DNA of 42,829 nt from Chromera velia. Taxonomy: Eukaryota > Sar > Chromeraceae. The translations under genes were made by a program, and so were the position numbers. The stretch covers positions 1-42,829 of the forward strand of contig JAHBMJ010000649.1 of the NCBI GenBank assembly GCA_018398765.1, read 5' to 3'. Under the pieces are notes generated by a model. It saw nothing but the letters and a program-made list of their open reading frames with translations. It made no database searches and was not told the origin of the DNA. Positions 20,872 to 31,949 of this stretch are shown here, one piece after another (within the stretch, counting starts at the first letter, position 1; each line of letters starts with the position of its first letter).

Positions 20872-23800
20872 ATGCGAATCTTCATTAACAATGTCGACAC
20901 CTATGTCGGGAACGCACTCTGTGCGGACCTGTGGAAGGCTGACGCTGCTGCGAACCGTCTGTTCGGGACTGTGCTGGGGCTTTCAGGCGGTGTGGTTCCC
21001 CCGTCCGTCAGGCGGATCGTGGCGGTCAGTGGTTGATTGAATCCATACAAGGGAAGAGGGAAAGTGTGGACAAAGGTGTAGAAGGGAAATAAGTGCATAT
21101 GCCGAGCCTCGCTCGCTGCTTGCGAGCAACTGTTATGTGTTGCTCTTGCTTACCCTCTGCTACTTCACTCTCCTCTCTGCCCCTGAGTAGATGCCGATCT
21201 CTGTCAACCAACCGGCACACCACCCTCGACCATTTTGATGGTACATATTTTCAGCCTCTGCCTGCGGTATCTGCCCACACTCATGATTCCCTCGCTGTGC
21301 TTGCGGTTGATTCTCCGTCTGTGCGTGTGCGTTTGCAGAGGAGCAAGCCGAGTTCACTCCTGAAGACGCTCATGTCCTGCTCCCTTGTCGTATACGACCT
21401 CCACACAGCAGACCTGGAAGAGGTCGAATTCATCATCAAAAGTCAGCCTGGCGGACGGGCAGAGGGAGGGAGAAAGGTTGGTGGGAAGCGTCTTTCGAAG
21501 CTCGTCCTTTCTCTTTCGTTCCGACTCAGAGCTCTTTCCAGCACTCAAGGAGTCAACCCCCACCTTTTCTGCGCTCATGTTGTACTTCTTGATCTTCATT
21601 TCGGTTTCGTTGTGCAGCTCTGAAGTCCACAGAGGTGGAGAGGGAGATCACCTTCGTCCTCATCTCCTCAGTTATGGTTTGGGCAAAGACAACCAAGGTT
21701 GGTGGTGTGAACCGTGTGTGTGAACAACCATTTTGTTTGAAGTGCCAGGGAAACATTTCTAGGGAACGGGATTGTGCGAGAGGGCACGTAGCAAAAGACA
21801 AAAACTGCATGCCAGGGTCCGAGCGAGCCTATCGAGGGAGGTACTTGCTTCTTCGGAGGTGTATAGCCACAAAAACAAATAGGAGGTCTCTCTTCCTCCC
21901 CTCTGCCTACTGACGTTTCGACCCACACCATCAGTGATGAAAAGAGGCACAATGTTGAGTGGATGGATGGATGGATGGATGGATGGATGGATGGATGGAT
22001 GGTGAGATGGAGGGAGGGAGGGATGGATGGATAGATGGATGGATGGATGCAGGCAATGGAACCGAAAAAGGCCGAGGGTGAGGAGGGAGAAGAGGAGGCA
22101 GAGCCACCAGCAGAAGAAGGCGAGGGAGGGGGCGAGGTCAAGGAGACGGAGTTGAGGCCTGTCGCTTTCACAGACGATGACTTTGAGTCAGTTCATCAGT
22201 CTCGGTCCTCAGCTGTCCCCCCCACCGTGCGGCTCTCTCTTCCTGTCACTCTGTCTTTCTTTCTGGTCTCTCCCTCTCTCTCTCTCCCTCTGCATATATC
22301 CCCTTGGGTCGGCGTCTGTTCAATAGCCTCTCGGAGGTCTCTGCTGTACAACTAACTGAATTTACAACATCTCGAGGGACTGAGAAAGAAAGAAAGAAAG
22401 AAAGAAGAAAGGGCAGGAGTCTTTCACGCTGCCTGCATGTGATTTTGTCTGTCTTCCAGTTTCTGTATCTGCATCTGCGCCATGTTTTTCTTTTTTTTTT
22501 TAATTTGTTGTTATTTGAAGACTATAGGTTCCCCAAGAGTAAAAGGCAATCATGATGTCTCTCTGTTGTCCCGTAATGTCTGCAGAAAGAGACAGCCAGC
22601 CCCAAAGTACATCGCATGGAAGACTCTGGAGACTCTCGCTCTGTCTTTGACGTCTGTGGAGAACGTGCGGCCTTTCGTGATCTGTGCGGGGATCCTGTAC
22701 GGAAACGGGGAGGGCACATTCCAGAACGTCTTCAAGGCCGCCTGGCTTTCCGAGCAGACGCACAGAATTGTTGGCCCCGGAAAGAACCACATGCCAACTC
22801 TGCATGTCAGAGACCTCGCACGATCAGTCAAGGCACTCGCAGGGAACCCCCCAGAGAAGAAATACCTCATCGCAGTGGACGCCGGAGACGAGACGCAGGT
22901 CAGCGAGTCAGTTGGACAGTCGGTCTGGGTCTCTGCTTCTTTTGTGAAGTCATCTCCGTTTTGTTGCGAGTACATGTCCTTTGTGGCCTGCCTCAGTAGG
23001 AGTGAGTCCTGACGCATGCATGCGGTGAGTGCCTCAGTGGGAATGAGTGCCTCAGCGGTGCCTGCAGGACGCACGCATGCGCATGCATCATCTGAAGCGG
23101 CCATGCACTTGTTTCCTTTTCTTTCCCCGACTCGCTTACGCATCTTCGTTAGTCGTGCCAGGCTGTCCTCTTGATGGTCCCCTTTGTGCGTGGGGAAGAT
23201 TTCTATTCTCCCTCTGTGTGTTTGTTTGTTTGTCTGTGTGTGTATCTGTTTGTTGCCCCTGCAGGCCAGCATCGTGGAGGGTGTGGTGTCCAATTTGGGG
23301 GGGGGCTACGACGTTCCCCGAGTGACCCCCGAGGAGGCTGCCCTGGAGGACACTGCAGACGTTCTGACAGTAGACCTCAGGTTCAAGAGGAGCGCTCCTC
23401 TGTCAGATCCAGACTTCAACTGGTGGTCCAAGGGGGGAATCGTGAAGGGGATCGGAAAGGTCAGTCAGTCAGTCTGATAGAATTAAGGAGGGGGGAAGTG
23501 GGAGTGCTGTCTCTGTTTTGTTTGCATGGGAGGGTGGGACGGGTGCGCGCGCGATGTTTGTTTGTTGTCACTTTGCAGCCTTTTGTCCGGGTAGCAGACC
23601 TCTCGTGTTTTTGTTCCACCACTCGCGTCTACCGGCGATGGTCAACTTCTTCGTAGCTCCTTCCCGGCAGAGACAAAAGAGTGCAAGAGACGACAAGGAA
23701 GGAACAGAAAACTGATCGGAAAAGGAGCCAGTTCTCACTCTTTGCGAGCTTCCACTTCTCTCTAGTACGTAGGAGCCGAATAGAGTAGATGCATTCGGAA

Positions 23801-26622
23801 AGCATATGTTTTGAATTGATGAGGCATACGCATGAATGCCTATGCGTACGCATTCCGTTCTAAATTTCGTCCAGGTGGCTGCCGAGTTCTGTCGGTGGCG
23901 GGGCCTTCGAGCGATCAAGGCGGCGATTGTGGGGCCTCCAGGGTCGGGCAAGAGCTTCCACGCACAGACGGTGGCAGAGCACTTCAACGTGCCGCACCTG
24001 AAGATTGCAGACATCATCAAGGACTTCGAAGAGGATCCTAAGGTTTGTTGGATGGGTGCATGAGTAGGTGTGTGAAGAGGCAGACAGACAGGCAGAGGCA
24101 GCACTCCACATGGAAGGGTTGCGGAGGCAGCAGACAGGCAGGGAGGGTAATTTGATTTTTTTCTTTTCTTCTCTTTTGTGCCTCTGGGAGTCCCCTCTGA
24201 TTTGGGAAGGCTCAATGGAAAGAGACTCCTGCTGTCATTTTGTGTTGTTTTTCTGGTTCAACTGAGTATCTGCTGTCACTTATGAGAAGGATTCCCCCCC
24301 CGCTGTTTCACGCTCCCATTTCCTTTCCCTTTCCTTTGCTCTACCTCCCCACTGCTTGCAGAAGGACGAGTGGGCAGAGGAGGTGATGGCAAAGAAGGCA
24401 GAGTATGTGGAGAACACCAAAGGTCTGTCAGTCAGTCGGTCGGTCGGCCGATTTCTCTCAAAGGTCTATCTTGTCGTCTTTGTTCCCCATTCCGAATCCC
24501 TGCATGGTTCTTTTGTGGAGCAGCTTTTCCGTGCAGAAGTCTTTATTGCAATGTGCTCTAAGGTGTTCTCGCTCTTCGCAACTGCCCCCGTGATCTACGG
24601 AGTGAATACCAAGCTCTCTCTGTCCATTCTGATGAGCCTACGCACCTGGCCTTTTTCATGCCTCTCTACCTGACCTCACATGAGCACCTGTCATCATGTT
24701 TCTCTCTCTCCTTTCCTTCCTTCGATTGATTGCCTTTCCGTCGCCTTCCCTCCTCCCTCCGTGTGTATGAATGAATGTGTGTGCAGACAAGAAAGGAGCA
24801 GAGCCATTTCGGTATGACACCATCACGCTGGCCAAAATTGTGCAGAGACGACTACAGGCAAACGTGTGCAGGTAGGTCAGTGATTGAAGGAGCCTCTGTT
24901 TTGAAGAGCTGCCTGTCTGGGTGTGTGCATCAGGGGAGAGAAGAGCAGGAAAGCGAATATCGTAGCTTGTGACAGTGTCAATTGGTACGAAGCCTGTCGG
25001 GCTGATCTTTTTACCCGTATCCCTGATGCGGCACGTGAGGTGTTTTCGCGTTGCTCGTCGTATTCTTCCCCTGATTGATTGTCTCGTTGTCCCCAGCCGT
25101 CCATTAATTCTCGATTGATGGAGAGGACTTTCTTTGTTGGTGGCTGGCCTAGGAGAGGAGAAGCTTGGAGTTTTCCTTCTCAGTCAATTGAATCTTCATT
25201 ACCCCCTGTTCCGCCCGGTGCAGGTACCGAGGCTTCATTCTGGACGGATACCCACGCAGCTTTGAGGAGGTGGAGGCTGCATTCTTGAAGAGTCAGTAAA
25301 GGGGTTTGTTTGGTTTCCACATTTTCTCTCTTTCTTTGTTTCTTTCTGTCTGTCTTTGAAAAGAACGGAACGTGGGGGGGCCTCTTTGGCTGCTGTCGTA
25401 TTGGCAATCATGACGAGGTGCACAGATAAAGCACATCAAATTTGTCGAGTATACAGGGGAAACGCATTTCTTTCCATGTGCGTGGTGGTTGATGCTCCAT
25501 CCAGAAAAGCTGACGGACCACATGGATACAGACACAAAACATAGACACTTTATTTACACTTGATTCTTAATGGCTGTCCGTGCGTGCAGAGAAGGTGAAG
25601 ACAGCCGAGGAGGGTGAGGAGGCAGAGGCAGAAGAGGCAGAGGAGGGTGCCGGGGCCGTAGAGACCAAACCGGAGATGGAGGCGATCGCGGAGTTGATTC
25701 CTGAGTTCGTTGTCTCTCTAAGGGCCTCCGAGGAATTCTGCAAACTCAACGTCATGTGTCAGTCAGTCGGGCAGGCAGGCAGGCAGTAGAGGATTTCTGC
25801 AAACTCAACGTCATGTGTCAGTCAGTCAGGCAGGGAGTAGACAAGCTAGGGGGCCAGTGAGCATGTGGCAACAAACCTCGTCAGCATTCTTCCTTCCTTC
25901 CTTTTTTTTTCTGTCCCTTTCTGTCTCTCTTCTTTGCGCTCTTGGATCGCTCCTTTTGCTGGCTGACTGCATCTCTTTCTGTCGATCCACTTCCCATGCA
26001 GTCGTTTTGCCGCAAGGGAAGGAGAAATGCACAGCCAGATGAATCTGTTATCCCTGCAGCCATCCCAGCAGCAGAGGCGGAGGGGACCCACAACACAGAG
26101 GACGGATTCAAGAGAAGATTCGCAAAGTCAGTCAGTCAGTCAGTCAGCCAAGCAGTCAGTCAAGCAGTCCGACAGTCAATTGACGGTAGCAAAACGACAC
26201 AACAGAAAATGGAAGCTATCCAGTGGCAGACTCTCTGCAACAAAGAAACCGCCCGCCCTCCCTCCGCATCTTCTTGTGTTGTCACATCTGTCTAATGTAT
26301 CTGGTGTTCTGCTCCTGCGCTTTTTCCCTCGAGAGGGAAGAGGAACAACAGACCGTTTTCTGTATGCGTATGTATGTGTATTTGTGTGTGCAGGTGGGTG
26401 CAAACGAACGAGACCCCCGAGGTGCCCCCAGTCGTGGAATGTTTCCAGAATCAGAAGATCGAGGTCCTCGAGTTGCCTCTGCAGGACAAGAAGGGTCAGT
26501 CAGTCCGTCAGCGGGGGGATAGAAGGGGGATAGAAGAACAATAGAGAGTTCCTTCCCATCCCAGGCTAAGAGGGGGTTGGTGGGGGGGCCGGGGCGAGGC
26601 GATGGAGGCAAGATAGAACGGA

Positions 26623-26696
<74 letters not shown>

Positions 26697-28768
26697 GAAT
26701 CAGGCCGGGGAACGGAAACGCGGTGTAGAATTGAAGCCCTTGCAAGCCTCTATCTGCATGGGGATGGGCCATGGTGCATGGGGGGAATGGAAGGCAGAGA
26801 GAGAGAGAGAGACAAACAGATAGATCGATCAAAAACAGTCAGAACGAGAATTAAGTGGGAGTTCAATTGGCATGCAACACGAAGACGGGGCCTCCCACCC
26901 CCGCTCTCTTCCCTTCCCCCCCACCGACCCTCTCTTCTCTTGTCTGCATGCAGCCGAGGAGGTGTTTGCGAGTGTCCGCATCTACATTGAGAAGAAGGGC
27001 AGGCCCTTCAACTATCTGAAGAGCGAAAAGGAACTCGCGGCAGAGAGGAAGCTTCTTTTGGAGCAAGTCGAGGTAGGTAGGTCAGCTTGTCAGTCTCTCA
27101 CTGTCAACAGGACAATGCTAAGACTTTGAACTTAGGAGACGCAAGTTTGAAAGCTGGAAAAAGAAAAACGCATGTTTACACAATGAATTGGTTTCTTGGA
27201 AGGATCATTTCGCTTCCGGTCAGACAGACTCCTGCAGACAGCCCGCCTTCCTCCCGCTCGGTCTCGTATTGACGCACGCAGAATCGCATGGAGAAACAGA
27301 GACATTTCTGATTATTTCTCTTGCTTGATCTCCGCCACGCGGGAAGTACTGCGTCGCGTGGTGGCTCCATTCCCTCCCGCTCTGTCCTTTCTCTCACCCC
27401 TTTTGATTTAATTGTGCATGCATACACTCTTGTCAGTACGATCATCCGTTTCCTCAAGCATTCTTTTTTGTTTGCTACATGCATGCCTCTGCCTCTCAGT
27501 GATTGATTTTGGTGAGTGCGTTGTGGTGGTGCTCGTCGAACCATCCATGGATTTCCTATCCCGACTCCCTGGTTTGCTCCTTTTTACTGTGGTCTTCTTG
27601 CATTGCGATCAAGAAGAAAGAATGTGATGAACCAGCATGAGAAATCTCAGTCACTTGTGTGGGCGCATACGAACAAAGGTACCATCAATGCACACGAAAA
27701 CGATGAATGCAGAAAACAATGAAGCAACGAGAAGCAGAAGGCTTGGAGCTTCAGTCAGTCCTTTGTCGTTGCTCTGTCTTCGCCTTTTGCGCTGACGTCT
27801 TTCTCCTACACCATTCCCAATGTCTCCCAGCGTCTTTGTGTTCTTGGTGACTGTCTGTCTTCTCAGGTTGCTTGTTTCTCTGCATGCCTGCATGTTTAAA
27901 TGTGAATCTGAAAGGACGCACACAATTCATGCAGATCAGGTAAATGAATGTGCTTCCCCTCTCGATCCCTGTTGCTGCATTCATTTCCCCTCATTGCTTT
28001 CGAAGGCTCAATTCGGTCTCTCGCTCTTCCCAACTTCTGATTCTGCAGCAGGGCCCTTCTCTCTTTTGCGTGAGTCTGTCACGGTATGCATGTGCCTGGC
28101 TGCCTGCAGGGAGAAATTCGAGGAGGAGGCTCGAGAGAGACGGAGACTGGATGATGAGGCCCGACTGAGGGAGATCCAGGAGCATGAACGCAGACAGCTC
28201 CTGGCCCTCTCCCTTCCCCTGAGGTCCTACCTGATGCAGTACATCGTCCCCACCCTCACGGAGGGCCTCATCGAACTCTGCCAGATCATGCCGGACGATC
28301 CAATCGACCACCTGGTCAGTCAGTCTGTCTGTCAGGTAATTCATGCGGCGACGGTCTTTTCTGACTACACCCTTCTCTTCGCTCATGTGCTCCGTTTGTG
28401 TCTGCATAAGAAAGGAAGGTAAAGGAGTCGTGTGGAAGAAAAGGTTGGTGGGCCATCTCATGCAGGGGCCCCGGGGGTCTTTCTGAATTCAGTCGATGCA
28501 TGTGTCTATCTCCCACTTCGGCACCGCTACAGCTTACCGGCAACTCGCAATTTTCAGGTTGTGGCCGACTTGCAGGTAAAACTCACTGTACTTGCACTTT
28601 TTTTGTTTGCTGATTGCACCTTGCTTGTCTGAACTGGTTGACGCATTTCTCCGTTCCTTGCTTCTGCAGGCCGAGTTTCTCTTCTCGAAGGCAGGAGCGC
28701 TGGAGGGGGACCCGAACGTGGACCCTGCAACGTTTATGAGCGCCTTTACAGCACAGCAGCACAATTAG
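20872..28768 (+). CDS. AK7: Adenylate kinase 7-like axonemal protein
   Basis: The sixteen exons are 20872-21024, 21339-21441, 21618-21697, 22053-22186, 22586-22898, 23265-23459, 23875-24042, 24362-24422, 24787-24871, 25224-25291, 25590-25757, 26060-26126, 26394-26494, 26954-27080, 28110-28314 and 28670-28768. All phases agree and give about 708 aa, close to the roughly 720 aa of animal AK7. Residues 1-325 form an NAD(P)-type Rossmann-like domain (RIFINNVD at the start, [12 protein letters not shown] in exon 5). The adenylate kinase domain follows, with P-loop GPPGSGKS (346-353) and the LID-adjacent FILDGYPRS (about 435-443). An acidic insert lies in exon 11. A coiled coil leads into a Dpy-30 motif ([20 protein letters not shown], about 642-661, to DPIDHLAEFLF). 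AK7 balances ATP, ADP and AMP in cilia and flagella, so the organism probably makes a flagellum. Confidence 0.92.
21960..22050. repeat. GGAT microsatellite in intron
   Basis: (GGAT)n with minor interruptions lies in the third AK7 intron and runs almost up to the acceptor at 22052. The branch and pyrimidine region of this intron is therefore purine-rich, which is unusual. Confidence 0.9.
25731..25850 (+). repeat. 60-bp tandem duplication of an exon end and donor
   Basis: The end of AK7 exon 11 plus its donor (ttctgcaaactcaacgtcat followed by GTCAGTCAGTC) is repeated exactly 60 bp downstream, giving donors at 25758 and 25818. Between them the frame meets a TAG, so only the first donor yields a full protein. 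The second is a duplicated decoy or backup site. Confidence 0.85.
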
Positions 28769-29830
28769 AAAATCGAAATCAAGCAAGGATTGGTCAAATT
28801 GGAGAGTGGGGTTCACGAATGCGACCCGTCTATTCAAAAGTCTCGCTGTGAACATGCAAAGAAGGAAAGTTTACTGCAGATCGAAAAGCTAAGCAGGAAC
28901 GACAAATGATTATGCGTTTGATTCTAGGTTTGATTATATCAGCCTCGATTCAACCAAATGCAAGTATTCGTAATAAAAAGTTTTTGGGCAGCTCCTCAGT
29001 GTGAAATTGTGGAGATGAGTCAATTAATATCACTCAGTAAATCAATCGTCCAAAAACGAAAACCTAGTCTTATGTGTGAGTCATAGTGTGACTAAATGTG
29101 TGATCAACATATGATCAACAAACAACCAGACAGGGATCGAGTTTGAGAGAAACTTAGGTAAAATCTAGGGTGAAACGTCCCAATATCATATCTTGCGAGA
29201 TCATATGCAGACTATAATACAGTGGCTTAGGCAGTTGCTTAATTCCATCCATGTGCATTTCCTAGCACATATCACTGGCACTAGTACCATAATTTTGCTA
29301 GCTAAATTCAAGTTCCAAGTTCACTAGCGGTCTCTGACACAGTAACACTGACAAGCTCTTAGAATTTCATCATCAAACAAACGTACTTTTAATGAATTAA
29401 AGTGGACCTTTTAAGTGGTATTAAACTAGAAGCTTAAAACATCGCAGAAGAATCGGTATGATATCATAATATAAAAACATTTTCTAAATCAAAAATCTAT
29501 GGATGATTATATAATATGTATCTCAACCGTAATAGTAGCACTGGCATATTTGTTTTGGTTATGCTATACTGTACTAGTGTATATGCCGATTAATGCGGAT
29601 CTATAGTTATTTAAATAATAATTATGATAGTTATAGATACTTCCCATTTTGACGTTACATGCAATGACGTGATTGATATTACTCTGTTTACTATTTTTTC
29701 AATTTTTTGGTCAATCTACACATAGAAGGTGTTTCGATTTTTTCTATGTATGTATACAGGTCAGTCACCGTTCTACTCACCGTTAGAGCTTAAATCTGAT
29801 GCGTTGAGCTAGGCGTTAAGAGCAGTGTTG
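28769..29830. other. AT-rich intergenic region
   Basis: This is the 3' flank of the AK7-like gene and beyond. No open frame of note is found. An AATAAA-like word (gtaataaaaag, about 28971) may be the polyadenylation signal. From 29000 to 29760 the DNA is AT-rich without visible terminal repeats. Confidence 0.5.
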
Positions 29831-30198
29831 GGGCTATGATCAAGGCTTTCACAGTTCTGCCTATCACCAAGCACCAGTCTGCCACTATACAGATTGAAGA
29901 GCGATCATGGATGTCGCTTCTCCTGGTCTCGCCCCCGGCTTCAAACGCCTATGGCCTGCCTTGCCCCGTACAATCGAGCTCCCTTCCAGCAGCACTGTTT
30001 CCTCTCTTCCCCTCACCTGTACAGACTCAATGAGCGTCAGCGAGAAGCAAATACGCGAGGAACTCAGGCAGCCTCTCTATGCACATGCAAGCACAATTCA
30101 ATTTCTTCAACCACTAACTCACTTCCAACGGATACAGCCGCATCGAATCCTATCCACCCCTTTTCCCTCACCCCCCTGCCATCTTCCACTCTCCCAAA
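29831..30198. other. 3' flank of the WD40 gene
   Basis: Weak plus-strand open frames here are serine/proline-rich and resemble nothing I know. The region is best read as the 3' untranslated and flanking region of the WD40 gene on the other strand. Confidence 0.35.
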
Positions 30199-30563
30199 TC
30201 AGGACAGGTCAAACCGTCTCCATATTGCGATCGACTCCATCGAGTCCGTACTGACAAGGAGGGAGTCTGACATGTTCGTCGCCATGCACAGCACTGGAGC
30301 GCGGTGGTGGTTCAGATACGCCAACTTGTAGTGCGTCTCCTTCTGAAGAGCATACACGTACACCTCCTTATCCTCTGAGACCGAGATCAGATACCCACCC
30401 CCAAATTCACTGTAATAGCATCGAAGAGGCAGGAGGGAGTGTGTCACCTTGACTCGGTGTTTCATCTGCAGACTCGTGAGGACACCCGGTACGGGGGGGT
30501 ACATGCAGTCGAAAATCAAAACGGTGGAGTCGCAGGAGTTGACGAGGAGCACCGGGTTGTGTC
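30199..30563 (-). CDS. Last exon of a WDR13-like WD40 protein (partial)
   Basis: The exon runs from an acceptor (pyrimidines, then CCCTAG at 30569-30564) to a TGA at 30201-30199. It encodes about 121 residues with the last WD40 blades: GGYLISVSEDKEVYVYAL, then HRAPVLCMATNMSDSLLVST, ending MESIAIWRR. The order SED-x-VYVY, then SLLVSTDS, then IWRR follows the C-terminus of WDR13, a nuclear WD-repeat protein of unclear function. The exon starts in phase 1 and no upstream exon could be recognised. The adjacent 600 bp is a GA-rich tract (minus strand), and a huge inverted repeat starts 1.4 kb away. The rest of the gene may lie beyond the repeat, or this may be a truncated remnant. Confidence 0.6.
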
Positions 30564-30599
30564 CTAGGGCTTGAGAAAGAAGACTCCCATTGCTTTTAT

Positions 30600-31190
30600 T
30601 TTTGACTCTATTTTTGCACTCTTCTCTATCCCTCCGTCTGTCCCTCCATTTCTCTGTCCGTCCTTCTGTCCCTCCGTCCCTCTTTCTCTCCATCCCTCCG
30701 TCGGTCTCTTTTTTTTCTCTATCCGTTTGTCCCCCGTCTCTCTGTCCTTCTATCCCTCTGTCCTTTTTTTTTTTCTCTGTCCGGCCTTCTTTTCCTCTAT
30801 CTTTCTATCCCTCTGTCTGTTCGTTGGTCCGTCTGTCCCTCCGTCGGTCCTTTTTTTCCCTCCATCCCTCTTTCTTTCTATCATTCCATCCCTCTGTCAC
30901 TCCGCCTTGTGTCTCTTCACCCTTTTTGTCACTTCGTCCCTCTGTTCTTCCATCCTCCGTCCGTCCATCTTTTCCCTCCATCCTTTTTTTCCCCCCTGTC
31001 TTCCCATCCCTCCATCCGTCCGTCCGTCTGTCCTTTTTTTCCTCCTTCCCTGTCTATCCCTCTCTATCTCCGTCCCTCTGTTCATCTGTCCCTCCACCTT
31101 CCCGTCCCTTTGTCCCTCTGCCCCTTTGTCCCTCTGTCCCTCTGCAGTCTGTCTCTCCATCCCTCTATTACCCCCTCTTTCTGAGTCTTT
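30600..31190. repeat. Imperfect CCNTCTGTC polypyrimidine tract
   Basis: About 590 bp of degenerate units of the type ccctctgtc/ccctccgtc with T runs. It is open in several frames only because of composition. It occupies the presumed intron upstream of the WD40 exon. Confidence 0.9.
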
Positions 31191-31380
31191 TTCGCGCTCT
31201 CTTTTTTTTTATCGTTCAGTAATCACCGTTTTGTGTTTTTTTCGTGCCTTCTCTATGGTGTGCTTTTTATTGTGGCATAACTCCTGCACTACCGGAACGG
31301 TATATCTGGTAATCACCATTTCTTTTTTCTCTCTTATGTTTTCCGCAGAATCAGTGTAGCGTAAAAAAGAGTAGCAAGTG

Positions 31381-31724
31381 ATGAAAGATACAGCAGGTCA
31401 GTGCCAACTTGAAAATGCCACCAATCGTTTTTTCCCTACAGGCCTCCTCCCAATCGGTGTCACGCTCAATCTGCTTGCAGCTCTGTACCTTTATTTTTTT
31501 CATCATATGTTCTATTCATTTTTTTTTGTTGTGCAATGTTTGTACCATTCCTTTTTCTGTGCCTGCTGTCTGTCCGTCTCTGCGTCGGTCTTCCCACATA
31601 CTCTTTTTTTGCCGTCCCTGCAGCGCTGAGCCCGACGGGGCAAGGGCGTTACGGCGTCGACTGCCAGTGGAGGGCTATCCATAAGAACCAAGGATATGGT
31701 TCTGACACCCATGATTCCGCAGGT
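31381..31724 (+). CDS. Possible 5' exons of an unknown gene
   Basis: A short first exon from ATG 31381 could end at a GTCAGTGCC donor (about 31397). It would join, in phase, an exon after CTGCAG at 31621 whose frame (PTGQGRYGVDCQWRAIHKNQ) has a coding look, ending at a GTGGGT donor near 31725. No continuation is found before the inverted-repeat arm. Family unknown. It could be a gene interrupted by the cassette, or chance. Confidence 0.25.
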
Positions 31725-31949
31725 GGGTAGGTGTCTCCTGTTTAACGACTTTGTGTTGGCTGAGATAAAGATTCTGCCGTTTCATGCTTCCTTCATGTTG
31801 CCAATCTCTCTCGCTCTCTTGATCAGTGTTACAATCGTGATACAAAAGTGAAGAGGCTGTATGCATACATACACACATTGCAGTCTTTCCTCTAGTTGTG
31901 CGGACCGCTGTCACAGTGAACCTCAGGCCCTGCGGACCTCTTTGGTAAA

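Noticed and set aside
28556-28575. 18-nt microexon (after TTTTCAG, before GTAAAA) in AK7
   Set aside because: Skipping it gives DHL-AEFLF, matching the Dpy-30 region; including it would add six residues inside the motif.
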